Source: Lantana camara
Taxonomy: Eukaryota; Streptophyta; Magnoliopsida; Lamiales; Verbenaceae
DNA length: 64,000 nucleotides
Direction: 5' to 3'
Assembly: GCA_037501455.1 (NCBI GenBank)
Contig: CM074863.1
Location: 57,269,501-57,333,500 of the forward strand
Part shown: positions 35,649 through 47,009 of the stretch, piece by piece
Layout: every line of letters begins with the position of its first letter
Numbering within the stretch: position 1 is the stretch's first letter
Notes under the pieces: generated by a model
The model's database searches: none
Seen by the model: the letters and a program-made list of their open reading frames with translations, nothing else
What the model was told of the DNA's origin: nothing
Program-made: the position numbers and the translations under genes

Positions 35649-36540
35649 ATCATATGAGCATAGCATATTGAAAATTAAAGAGTTCATGAACCGGGGCATG
35701 GTTTTTGCATTCTAAGTCATTTTAACCCGTGATATTATATATAAATAAAAAGGTTTTAAAGCCGAAGGCCAAAATCAACCAATTTTAGTAATTAGAAGTC
35801 CACTCCCGTTTCATGATCTAAATTCATAATCAAAATCATAACAACTCGGCGAGAACGAGTTTCAACCCACCCTTACTTCGTTCATATTCAGAAGAAATCA
35901 AATCACAGAAACCTACCTTTTCTCCGGCGATGGAAGGGGTCGCGGGCCCCTAACCATCTAACGGTTGAGGGGAGTGCTCAATGCTTTTCCAACCCTCGGA
36001 CTCCATCCCCCGACCAAACCTCCTGGTGGGTTCCGGTACATCCTTTCCAACATATGGACGCCATGCTTAGGAGTAGACCCGACGGCCCGACACCGTCTCG
36101 GGGCTCCTTCGTACAAACCTCCGGGGCCCATTTCAAAGTTCAAAATTCATAATTTTCAAAATTTCAAAATTTTTCGACTTATATTCAAAGTCGTATTTCT
36201 CGCTATTTCAAAAAGTTCACACACACCAACCCTTTTGAAATCAAACAAACGTAAAATAGATTACGTATATATATAAAAGCATTTTTCAATGATTTCATAG
36301 CAAACGGGATAAATCCCACAAAATACTAATCAAACATGTATTTACATAAATATATAAATATAAATATATCACATGCGGGCTTAAATACAAGTAGGGTTGT
36401 AGGTCGCTTAACTAAAAGAAAGAAAACCTCACCTTGTCGACCAAATCGAACGAAACGGACTCAAACACCTCTATGAGACCTCCTCGTCACCCATGGAACG
36501 AACCTAAGGACAAAACAAATAACGAACGACAACCTTAGTG
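35649..36540 (-). repeat. Partial LTR C, copy 2
   Basis: Collinear with 10150-11040; it lacks the first 510 bp of LTR C. It shares diagnostic differences with C3, for example ATTGAAAATT where C1 has ATTCAAAATT, so C2 and C3 are the closer pair. It runs into the E pol C-terminal fragment at the same point as C1. Confidence 0.8.
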
Positions 36541-36794
36541 ATGTGAATCATGATGAACCGCGGCCATATCTTGTCCCAAATAAAGAACTGGACCGATCCA
36601 CAACTCAAGAAGATAGCAAACAAAAGGAACAAAGTTATGGTGGTCCAATTATAAGAGCTCGGGCCAAAATTATCCAAGAGGAAGTTGGAAATCTCTTAAA
36701 CCAATTTGCTCAAACTGGACACCAACCTTCAAGATGGGCTGCTGAACCAAATTCAGAATACTTCAATGTTTTTATGTCCAATTCCTAAAGTCTA
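36541..36794 (+). pseudogene. E2: pol C-terminal fragment
   Basis: An 81-residue frame (36543-36788), same as 11047-11292 with a handful of substitutions (GGPIIRARAK instead of GGPITRARAK). It precedes a truncated LTR. Confidence 0.65.
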
Positions 36795-36975
36795 AAGTGT
36801 GGAAATGATGTAATTCGGCCCTAAGCCTATTATAGTATTATTTGGGCCTTTATTTTATCATTATTTAGCTGCATATTAGTTTATTTAAGCCCACTATTGT
36901 AAGCCTTCATGGCAAGTGGCGGGAATAGCTTGTGTCCTTTAGTATTCTAGTGTCAGAGCTTAGGTTTCCATCCAA
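36795..36975 (+). repeat. E2: LTR remnant with internal deletion
   Basis: The first about 160 bp of the E LTR are joined directly to the end of the primer site (GTGTCAGAGCTTAGG). About 350 bp, including the LTR 3' part and the first bases of the primer site, are gone. In E1 both break regions share CTTAGGTTTCCAT, so slippage or recombination between direct repeats is likely. The identical deletion is in E3. Confidence 0.85.
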
Positions 36976-37399
36976 GGTTACGTATCCATATCATTTATCT
37001 TTTGTGTAATTTCTTTTCATTATTGTTATATTGCTGCAAAAAAAAAAAAGAGAGCAACATTGTTTCAATCATTTTCTTTGTAATCTCAAATCATAAGTTG
37101 CGTTGATTCGTTTGTTTGTATCATTTATAGTTGAAATTGTTCGTTGGTGTCAATTTTCGCACCCTTATTGATTCATTCATCTTAAGGGATTATTTGGTTG
37201 AGGGATCTGAAATTTCTTGTGTCTTTCTTCAAGAACTGAGAGAAAAGAGTGGTAAAAGGCTTGAGTTGTGAGCATAAAAGAGGGAAAAAGCCATATTCTT
37301 GAGTGATACACGAGCGTGAGTGACTTTAAACGAGGGCAAACACGTGAGGGAGTGTTGTGAGGTAATTTTTACTAACGATTCTTCTTGCAGGTTTAAAAC

Positions 37400-38398
37400 A
37401 TGACGGAAGAACGAAACGAACAGCCTCCAATGGACGTCAACTTTGTCCTCCGTGCAATGCAACAACAATTTGATAGGTTGAACGTACAATTTGGTGAGAT
37501 CCGGGATCGATTGGAGCAAAATGATGAACGGCTGACTCAATTGCAACAAAATGCTCTCCCAGCTAGGAGACCAAACCGACGACCAGCCGATCTTGGTATC
37601 AATCCTCGTGATGGACTTGATGATGAAGAGGATGACATGGATGAGGCTGCATCAAATGCCTCTTCAAGGAGAGATCATAGACGTCTAAGATACCAACAAC
37701 CACGAAGAGGAAGAGGGGTAATTGACAATAACCTCGGATCTATCAAGCTTTCTATTCCTTCCTTCAAAGGACAAAATGACCCGGAAGCTTACATTGAATG
37801 GGAACGAAAGGTGGAGTTAATTTATGACTGCCACAACTATTCGGAAGGGAAAAAGGTAAAACTTGTAGCCGTATCCTTTACGGACTATGCTATTGTATGG
37901 TGGGATCAAGTGGTGATAAGTAGACCAAGAAATGGTGAGTACCCTATTGAAACATGGGGTGAGATGAAGGTGGTTATGAGGAAAAGGTTCGTACCTCCTC
38001 ACTACTATCGGGACCTACACCTTAAGTTGCAAAGTTTGAGGCAAGGGTTCAAAACGGTAGAGGAATACTACAAAGAAATGGAGATGGCAATGATTCGAGC
38101 AAATATTGAGGAGGATCGTGAGGCAACCATGGCTCGGTTCATATGTGGTCTCAACCGAGAGATGGCCAATGTAGTGGAACTTCATCACTATGTTGAACTT
38201 GAGGAAGTGGTCCATATGGCTATCAAGGTGGAGAGACAATTTAAGAAAGGACGGACTGTGGTTAAGCGTGATGATTCAAATACCTCTAAACCAAAGTGGA
38301 ATTCTTCTCCAAAAACAGTCGAAAAGCCTTCAAAACCAAAGGAGGATCCACCTACAACAAAGGGTTCGTTTGAGAAAGGTAACACCTCTACACATCGC

Positions 38399-38430
<32 letters not shown>

Positions 38431-39345
38431 AGCAGGTCATATAATGTCTCAATGTCCAAACAAAAGAGCCGTGATCTTGTTAGATAATGGAGGACTTGAA
38501 ACCGAAAGTGAGGGTGATGGTGGAGGCCTTGAAACATCGGATGAGGCAAGTGATGTTGAGCATGCGGTTGTGGGGCAAAGTTTGGTGGTTCTAAGAGCTT
38601 TTCACATCCAAGCTCTTGAGGACAAAGATGAACAACAAAGGGAAAACATCTTTTTCACACGGTGTCATATTAAGGAGCGAGTGTGTGGGCTGATCATTGA
38701 CAGCGGGAGTTGCATGAACGTGGCTAGTAAATGGATGGTGGAAAGGCTCGGCCTTAAAACCTTAAAGCACCCGAGACCTTATAAGCTCCAATGGCTGAAT
38801 GAACATGGTGAAATGAAGGTAACAAAACAAGTTCTTATCTCCTTTTCAATTGGCAAATACATGGATGAGGTTCTTTGCGATGTCGTACCAATGCAAGCTG
38901 GCCATATATTGCTTGGAAGACCATGGCAATTTTATAGACGAACAGTGCATGATGGCTACAAGAATCGATATAATTTTACCAAGGATGGGCGAAACATCAC
39001 CTTGGCACCTTTACCACCAAGCCAAGTGTATGAAGAACGGTGCCAAATTAAGAAATCCATTTCAGCTTCTTCAAAACAAAGTGATTTTAATAGTGAGAAA
39101 GAATGTGAAAAAGAAAAAGAAAAAGAGCGTGAAAAAGAAAAGGAGAAGGAAAAAGAAAAAGAGAGTAACAGAAAAGAAGAGGGAGAAAAGAAACTAGTTG
39201 AAAAGAAAGAAAGAAAAAAAGTGAGTTTCTTTATAAAAGAAAAAGAGATTGAGGGGGTGATAGAAAAAGAAAAGCTTGTGATGATGATGATGTATAAAAA
39301 CATATTTCTTTCATCTAATGAAACCCCTCCCTTGCATAGCATATT
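37400..39345 (+). CDS. E2 gag-protease polyprotein, open
   Basis: An open frame of about 648 E-derived codons. Order: charged N-terminus with a possible coiled coil (about residues 20-55), capsid-type gag region (about 120-290), CCHC knuckle CFKCQGAGHIMSQC (339-352), retropepsin with Asp-Ser-Gly at residues 434-436 and a HILLGRPW motif near 510, then a Lys/Glu-rich tract (about 566-610). It ends by running into unrelated LTR B sequence, adding about ten foreign residues before a stop at 39358; RT, RNase H and integrase are absent. Start chosen by homology to E1/E3 and the upstream splice-like signal. The frame is intact but its LTR and primer site are broken, so it cannot replicate alone. Confidence 0.85.
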
Positions 39346-39352
39346 GAAGCAC
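39334..39352. other. E2/B2 junction with templated filler
   Basis: Between E sequence (ending CCCTCCCTTG) and B sequence (starting CACATATGACTC) lies CATAGCATATTGAAG. Its first 14 bases match LTR C at 35655-35668, which suggests a brief template switch. Confidence 0.65.
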
Positions 39353-40097
39353 ATATGACTCACGACAATGAAATGAACATGATAAGATATGTGTAGGAGA
39401 TGATAACATGTCATGAAGTCAAGTAATTCACTTAAATAGTTCAAGTCGATACAATGCATAAAGGTTTCATATCCATTCGTTCCATATATTTCATAAATCA
39501 AATCAATTCAAGTCATGAATTTCATTTAACGATTATAGCTCACCATATGACTTGTTAACAATTCATGCATGTTATAAAGGAACAAAGGAATAGCACATGA
39601 GTTGAATAAACGAGGCATTCTTGCATGTATGCACGTATAAGGGCATAGAAGACAATTAATGTCATATATCGCGTATAAACAATATCGAGATTACACCACA
39701 TTTTCTTAATGAAACATGAAATGGTATCCATTTACTTCCATAATTCAAATAGATTAAATAATACATGATATACCATATTTATCAATCCATTAACACATAC
39801 ATATATATTAAAATAAACAATTACACATTTATATACACCCATACACATAATATTAGAATTAAACAACTAAACACTTTACACAAAATTCAAACATGCATAT
39901 ATATATATATATCTAATATATATATATATATAACCACGTATACTACATGCATGCAAATTATATACCTACTTACACATACATATAACACCCATGCATGCAG
40001 CAAGAAGTTGAAACAAAACCATGCACGCATTACACAAACTCCATGCATAATATATAATATATATACTCATCACATGCACACCCACACTACTTATTAC

Positions 40098-40105
40098 ACA
40101 CACAC

Positions 40106-40145
<40 letters not shown>

Positions 40146-40146
40146 A
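40098..40146. repeat. (CA)n(TA)n microsatellite
   Basis: A run of CA repeats followed by TA repeats in B2; in B1 the same place (5287-5311) is shorter. Confidence 0.9.
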
Positions 40147-40276
40147 TGATATACAATAATTTAGGGACATAAATAAACACTCATAAGCAAGAAAAGCCAA
40201 GAAAATAAGGTTAAAACGAAAGAGAAGCCATCACGCAGCAACAACCACAAAATGGTCCGAAACAGCTCCAAAAAGA

Positions 40277-40440
40277 GGTCACGGCCGCGACCAATTTCGG
40301 TTCGAAACTGCTCGCGGCCGCTACCAGCACATCCGCAATAGTTCCAGTAAGAAGAAGTCGAAAGATGGCAGAATTTGGGTCGCAGCCGCGACCCAAAATG
40401 GACTCCATACGGTCAAGGCCGCGACTGCTACGCGCAGTCG
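40277..40440. repeat. Palindrome array in B2
   Basis: Same units as 5442-5603: GGTCACGGCCGCGACC at 40277, a CTCGCGGCCGCTA unit, GGGTCGCAGCCGCGACCC, and a decayed GGTCAAGGCCGCGACTG. Confidence 0.8.
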
Positions 40441-41356
40441 CAAAACTGGAGCAGAACGCCCCTGCTTCTCTTCCAAAACTTACAGCAGCAACAAGGAACA
40501 AAGCAAGGTAGCAATTACAGCAAATAAGGCAACAAAAGGGATATAAAAACGTAGCAAAACCATTCCTAAACAACACACACACATACACGCAGCAAAGGCA
40601 AAGGAGCAAATCAGGCCCAATTGCTTAAAAAAAACAGTTTCATCCATGAAGATCAAGAAGGCAGCCAATTCCACGAATTTCATACTTGAAAAATGAAACA
40701 TATGAGCTATCTAGATCACATAAATGACTTCATATCAAGAGATGCCTGAATATTTCCCAAGAATTCATCAAATTCTTCATAAACCCTTACTCTTCATGTG
40801 TAACTCCATAACATGCTCAACACTCCATGAAAATCAGAAATATAGCACTTAAAAGAGAGCAAAGAAGATGGACAACAAGATCATAAACTTACCTTTCAAT
40901 TTGGAGAAGAGTTGATGGAGATTTGAGCTTGAATTTGGGCAAGAGTGAATAGTGATAGGAATAGTAGTTAGGTCTCCAAATTGCAGCAATTTCTCCTCCT
41001 CTTCTTGCCTTGGACGAAATGAATGGGGGAGGGAGTGATAGAGTTATGTATTAGGAAAAAGTGGGGCCAAGAATTGGATAAAAATCTTAAGTGTTGAAGG
41101 AGATATGAGAAAAATGGTAAAAGGTGGTCATATACGCGGATGAAGTATAATACGGGCAAAATTCGGGGGTCCTAATGTGCTTAGAAAAATATGAATTTAG
41201 GTTCCTTGGTTTCCTCTCTTTGTTATGAGTTCGGCTCCTCTTTCGGAATTCGAATCTGGACTCCCGAGCTCAGGTTACGGCCTCCGGAACCAAAGGTGTG
41301 CATAGTTTTCCGACTTGGTCTCGTCTCCAAAATAAAATTCGTTAACACACCAAACA

Positions 41357-44072
41357 TGTGACGCCCGGAGCGGTGGGCCACCACATCCCCCGCACTTAAA
41401 CGCGAATCCACATATGAAATGGATTTCCATACATGAATCCAAGTCTAAGCGAACGGTGACCTACACACACACACACTAGGCTAAGCGGGGCTAAACCACA
41501 CCAAACTACGCAAACACCAAACAAATACGCGGAAGCCAAAAACAGGATCCAAAAGAGCTTAACAAATAAGCATAATCATACGTATCATATACATGGCTTC
41601 ACAGCCCAAAATAGATAAGAATTCATGTGCCAAGGTTATAATTCATACAAGAAGCTAAAAAGAATAAAAGAGATGCAATGCTACTCGACCTAAACGGCTA
41701 AGTACGACTCGACTCGACGCACTTCCCCGCCTAGCTCGGCACACCTGAAAGGGAAATGAGAGGGTCAGTCTCACAACTCGACTGAGTGAGGGGCTTAACA
41801 CACCCACACCTTAAATACGTATATAGCACAGCACAAAACAAAAGTGATAGTCATGAATCGAGGCTAGAGTTTTGAACACCGAACCGTTTCCCGAAATTAA
41901 CATATAGTAAGAAAAGCATCTATCTCGATTCATAATCTATCAATCAAAGTATGCTAAAAGCCCGGCGAGAACGGACTATCCCTTACACCTCTAACCATAA
42001 ATATCAAATCACAAATCCACCCTTACATCCATGGTGTGTCGGGAATCAAACCCTAGCACCTACAATACCAAAAACATACGGGGTAGCTAACCCACGTTAT
42101 GCCTTCTCCGGTTATCCACCGAAGGCTCAAGATACCACGCCTTCCCAACCTCCCAAGGTCGCACGTGCATATCTCAAATGAGAACGTGCACAGGGGTAAA
42201 CCCGGCGACCCCGTGGTCGCCCCGGGCCGTCCTTACCCACGTCTCTAGGGCCCACAAACCAAATCAAACCAAAATCCCATCTTTCAGGGCACACTCACTC
42301 TGCAGAACAAAATAAACCAAAAGTGATTCAAAACTCAAGCTTATATATACTCGTACATATATCGTTTCAAAAAGATCAAAGTTATTCCACAAGATCATAA
42401 ACATAATTAAAGCACTCGTATCTAGATATATGTACCATATCCGCATTCAAGGGAAAATTTCATCATATTATAGGCCGTAGGGTATTTTAACTAATAATTC
42501 CTAACCTCACCTTACAAAAGAGACAAAAGGTAGGATCGAACGGCAAGCAACCACCTAAGCTTCGGGCTCTTGCGCAACCGGAAGAGGCTCTGAAACACAA
42601 AAGAAAGCAAGACCCGAGACTTAGACTCAATTATGAACCAAATAGACGCTCGGCAATGCCTATGAATGCAAAGAATGCAATTGAAATAAATGTGTATGTC
42701 CATTAATTCCTACCAATTCTTATACACGCAATCCATAGAAAATAAAGTCATAAGTTCAAAACAAAGCACATAACGCATAATATAACCAGCTAACATTGCA
42801 TACACGTCATAAACAAACAAAGAAATCGCAAAGAAAAACACCGAAGCAACAAAACGAGCAATTGCCGCCGCCATATTTTCAAATGACACGGCCGTGTTGG
42901 GTTTTAGTACAAAATGGACACGGCCGTGTCCGGTTAAAATAAATTCAGAAGTTTAATTCGAGGGGTTGACACGGCCGTGTTACGTTTCAGTTCAAAATGG
43001 ACACGGCCGTGTCCGGTGTTATAAAAATAAATTACCCCAAGTCGAGAGGCTGACACGGCCGTGTCCAAAACATGCACAAAGCTGACACGGCCGTGTTGGC
43101 CCTTCGTCTTCGAAAAAAAATAACAGCAGCAACAGTGTTTCTGCGGGAAAAAACAGGGGAGAGAGCAGGGCAAGCACGCAGCAACAACAACCAACCATCC
43201 CAAGCCTCAAAACTCATGCAAACCATGACAAACAACTTCATATTCATCTTACAATCTCCCAACTATCACAAAAGCTCAAGAATCATTATATATCACAAGA
43301 ATTCTTATGCAAGAATTTGAATTTCATCAATGGCAACTTCCACCATGCTCAACCATATTCACAAGCAAGACCATATTATCATGTTAGGAGCTTAAGAGAT
43401 CACATATATCTATTCAAATCAAAGCTTAAGTCCAAGAAACACAAGAGATGAACAAACCCTTATAACTCATGTTATGCTCCATAACTATATCAAACCTAGC
43501 TCCAAGCATGGAATTAATAGCTCAAAATGACCATATATTCATGTACATATCAAATACTAACTTACCTCTTGAAGAAGGTGGAAGAAAATGGAGTTTAGAG
43601 CTCAAATACTCCTTGGTGTGAATAGTGACGGGTTGAAGGGTTTAGCTCCCAAATTTGCTGCTTTTTCTCTCTTTTTCCTTGCTTATACCGATAATGAGAG
43701 GGAGAGAGATAGATATGCTGATTTGTGGTGTAAGGTGGGGCGAAGTCTCATATGAAAAGGTTAAAAACTGAAGGGTTAAATTGCAATTAGGCGAAAAGTG
43801 GTCATATAAGAACGAGGTAAGTTTCCGGTCGGACTTCGGTTTACCAAATGAGCTTAAAAGGTTATGAGGCTTAGTCCATCGAACCCGAATCATCGAAACG
43901 AGTTCAACGGAGGTGACGGAATTCGAATCCGAATTCCCGAGCTCAAAAATACACACATTGGAACCCAAGGTACGCTAAAAGCGTTTTAACCTTCTTTAGG
44001 TTCCGAACGAACAATCAAATTAAAAAGCTCAAAAAACAAATTCGAAAACATATAACGAGCGTAATCAAAGTT
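41357..44072 (-). repeat. 3' LTR of H, truncated
   Basis: It matches 48369-51080 and lacks the LTR start. Leader signals on the minus strand: first donor at 43565, exon 2 42589-42511 (79 nt), third acceptor before 41744. Palindromes lie at 42884-43100. The truncation joins LTR to pol at a shared AACTT. Confidence 0.9.
42884..43100. repeat. Palindrome array in H 3' LTR (CACGGCCGTG type)
   Basis: Six copies of GACACGGCCGTGTC/T type spaced 20-50 bp, all with intact or near-intact symmetry. Confidence 0.9.
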
Positions 44073-45300
44073 TCCCACCTTTGCCAATCCGAGTGAACCC
44101 CTTCCTTGGAGATGCTTTTAGAAAGACCTTATCTCCTACCTCAAACTGTAAAGGCCTTCTTCTCTTATCAGCATAACTCTTCTGACGAGACTGAGCCGCT
44201 TTCATTCTCTGCCTAATTTGATGAACTTTCTCAATAGTAGCAGTAATATTTTCCTTAGGTTCGGCTCTCTCGAATTTATGCTCTTCAGTCCATCTCCAAT
44301 CCTCAATATCCCAAAATAAAGGGGATCTGCACTTCCTTCCATAAAGTGCCTCATATGGAGCCATTCCAATTGAACCCTGATAGTTGTTATTATACGCAAA
44401 CTCAACCAAGGCCAGATGTTCGTCCCACTTGTCTTGAAAATCCAAAACGCATGCCCTAAGCATATCCTCCAGATACTGAATTAACCTTTCCGACTGACCG
44501 TCTGTCTGAGGATGCGAAGCGGTGCTGAACTTGAGCTTGGTACCCAAACATCTCTGAAGATTCTGCCAAAAGATCGAAGTGAACCTCGGATCTCGATCTG
44601 AAACTATGCTGACTGGAATTCCGTGTAACCTTACAATTTCCCGCACATACAACTCTGCTAGTCTTGGTACCTTATCAGACATCCGAACCTTAAGAAAATG
44701 GGCAGACTTAGTCAGCCTGTCGATAACCACCCAAATTCCATCAAACCCTCCTTTGACTCTAGGCAAGCCGGCCACAAAGTCCATTGTCACTTGCTCCCAC
44801 TTCCATTCGGGAATAGAAAGTGGTTGAAGAGTTCCTCCCGGTTTCTGGTGCTCTGCTTTCACCTTTTGACATGTCAGACATCGCTTCACGAAGTTCGCGA
44901 CGTCCCTCTTCATGCCATTCCACCAGAACCTCTCTTTCAAGTCTCGATACATCTTAGTACCTCCCGGATGAATCAAGTATCCCGAGCGATGTGCTTCTTC
45001 TAAAATCAACCTCCTGAGCTCGGTTGTAACACAAACTCTCGATCCAAACCTTAACAAACCTGAATCATCCAACCCAAACTTAGAATTCGGATCAATTCTG
45101 GAACGAGCTATCAACTTCTGAATCTCGGCGTCCAAGACTTGAGCTTCCAATAACTGGTGTTTCAAATCCGGTATAATTGTGAGGTTAGCCAACCAAGTCC
45201 CTGAAGCCAGAATCTCTGAACCCGAACTTGAAGAACCTACTTCTAAATTAACCACACTCGCCTTTCTACTTAAGGCATCGGCTACCACGTTCGCTTTACC
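44073..45300 (-). pseudogene. H RNase H end and integrase, 3' truncated
   Basis: After a one-base frameshift the frame resumes with ADALSRKA. Integrase follows: an HHCC-type N-terminal region (EEAHRSGY, H-P-G-G, and CLTCQ), then the DDE core with MDFVAGLP, SDRDPRF and GQSERL, and the GPY-region approach ending RIGKGGKL. The normal continuation (GPF box and chromodomain, seen in D at 62790-63200) is missing because pol is joined to LTR sequence, where a TGA ends the frame. Integrase would insert the cDNA; the chromodomain would have guided it to heterochromatin. Confidence 0.9.
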
Positions 45301-47009
45301 GGATGGTACTGAATCTTGCAATCGTAATCCTCTAGTAACTCCATCCAGCGCCTCTGTCTTACATTCAGATCCTTCTGAGAAAATAGATACTTGAGGCTTT
45401 GATGATCCGTAAACACCTCGAACGTAGTACCATAAAGATAGTGTCGCCACTTCATCAAAGCGAACACAACAGCAGCTAATTCCAAATCATGGGTAGGATA
45501 ATTCTTCTCATGCCCCTTCAATTTTCTCGAAGCATAAGCTACCACTCTACCAAGCTGCATTAAAACACAACCCAGACCTTCCTTAGAAGTATCCATGTAA
45601 ACTGCATAACCCTCGGTGCCCTCGGGTAGGGTGAGAACTGGTGCTGAAGTCAATTTCACTTTCAAAGTCTGAAAACTTGCTTCACACTTGTCATCCCACT
45701 CAAACTTCACTTCTTTCTTAGTCAACTGAGTCAACGGACCCACAATCTTAGAAAAATCTTTAACAAACCTTCTGTAATAACCGGCCAATCCCAGAAAACT
45801 CCGAATTTCTGATACATTCCTCGGTCTCTCCCAACGAAGCACGGATTCAATCTTAGATGGATCCACTTCAATTCCATTACCCGAGATGATATGACCCAAA
45901 AATACAACCCTGTCGATCCAAAACTCGCATTTACTAAACTTGGCGTACAACTTATGCTCCCTTAGGGTTTCCATAACAATCCGGAGATGCTGAGCATGCT
46001 CTTTAGCCGACTTAGAGTACACCAAAATGTCGTCTATAAAAATTACCACAAACTTGTCAAGGAACTGCCTGAACACTCGGTGCATCATGCCCATGAACAC
46101 GGCTGGAGCATTAGTTAACCCAAAGGGCATAACAACGAATTCAAAGTGCCCATAGCGAGTGTTAAAACCAGTCTTAGAGATATCTTCCTCCTTTATCCGC
46201 AGCTGGTAATAACCTTGCCTCAAATCCAACTTAGAATAAACCTTAGACCCTTGCAAAATATCAAATAGCTCCTCGATGTGAGGTAACGGATACTTATTCT
46301 TCACGGTCATCCGATTCAGCTCACGGTAATCTATACACATGCGCAACGTTCCATCCTTCTTCTTTACAAATAGCACGGGAGCACCCCACGGAGAAGTGCT
46401 CGGACGGATGTACCCGCAAGCTAACAGTTCATCAAGCTGCGACTTCAATTCCTTCAACTCTGCAGGAGCCATTCTGTAGGGAGTCTTCGAGAAAGGCTCT
46501 GCTCCGGGATAAAGGTCAATTACGAACTCGATGTCCCTATCAGGCGGAAGAGAACCCAAAGTCTCAGGGAAAACATCGATATACTCTCGCACGACCTCCG
46601 TCTCTTCAAGTTTGGCCTGATCCTTTGGTCTATTCAAAACATAGGCCACAAAACCTGTTGCTCCGTCCCGGACCAGTTTACTAGCCTCCATGAAAGAAAT
46701 AAATGGGCTTGACTTAACCTTCTCGCCCTTAAACACCACTGAACCAAAGGAAACCTTCTTCTCCCTGCAATCCATCTGAGCCCCATACTCATACAACCAA
46801 TCCATCCCCAAAATAACATCATACCTCTGCATAGGCATCTCAATCAATTCTGCCAGAAAGACTCGGCCTTCAAAGCCAATTGGACAACCCCGAAAAACCC
46901 TGCAAGATACTAAACTACCACCAAGAGGGGAACTAACCACGTAGTCATGCGCACATAAAGAAACAGGCAAGCACATAGAAGCAGCAATATCTCGGGAAAT
47001 AAATGAATG
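45301..47009 (-). pseudogene. H protease, reverse transcriptase and RNase H
   Basis: One open frame. The protease remainder (SFISRDIA, then [10 protein letters not shown]) is followed by [15 protein letters not shown], the CIDYRELN box, [22 protein letters not shown] and catalytic FIDD near 46034. RNase H has a MDTSKEGLG box, [21 protein letters not shown]. At the start, an 8-base loss relative to homologues removes the Gly-Ala-Thr of the protease active site and shifts frame from gag. At the end, a one-base loss near 45301 shifts the frame to a TAG after HPVKRTW. Apart from these it shows no decay. Confidence 0.92.

Larger units (their letters stand above)
39353..41356 (-). repeat. LTR B copy 2, left part
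   Basis: Collinear with B1 2690-6520 but without the Copia-like insertion. It lacks the first about 1.3 kb of B, including exon 2, and is cut at 41357 by element H. It includes the palindrome array at 40277-40440, a first donor (CTTACC near 40890) and the upstream conserved block at 41226-41276. Confidence 0.85.

Noticed and set aside
38956..39501. Minus-strand frame rich in Phe/Ser opposite the E Lys/Glu tract (also 55779-56279)
   Set aside because: It is the antisense of the GAAAAAG repeat tract in gag-pol; no independent support.
39765..40172. 135-codon frame over microsatellites in B2
   Set aside because: Translation of CA/TA repeats (Thr, His, Ile, Tyr runs); low complexity.
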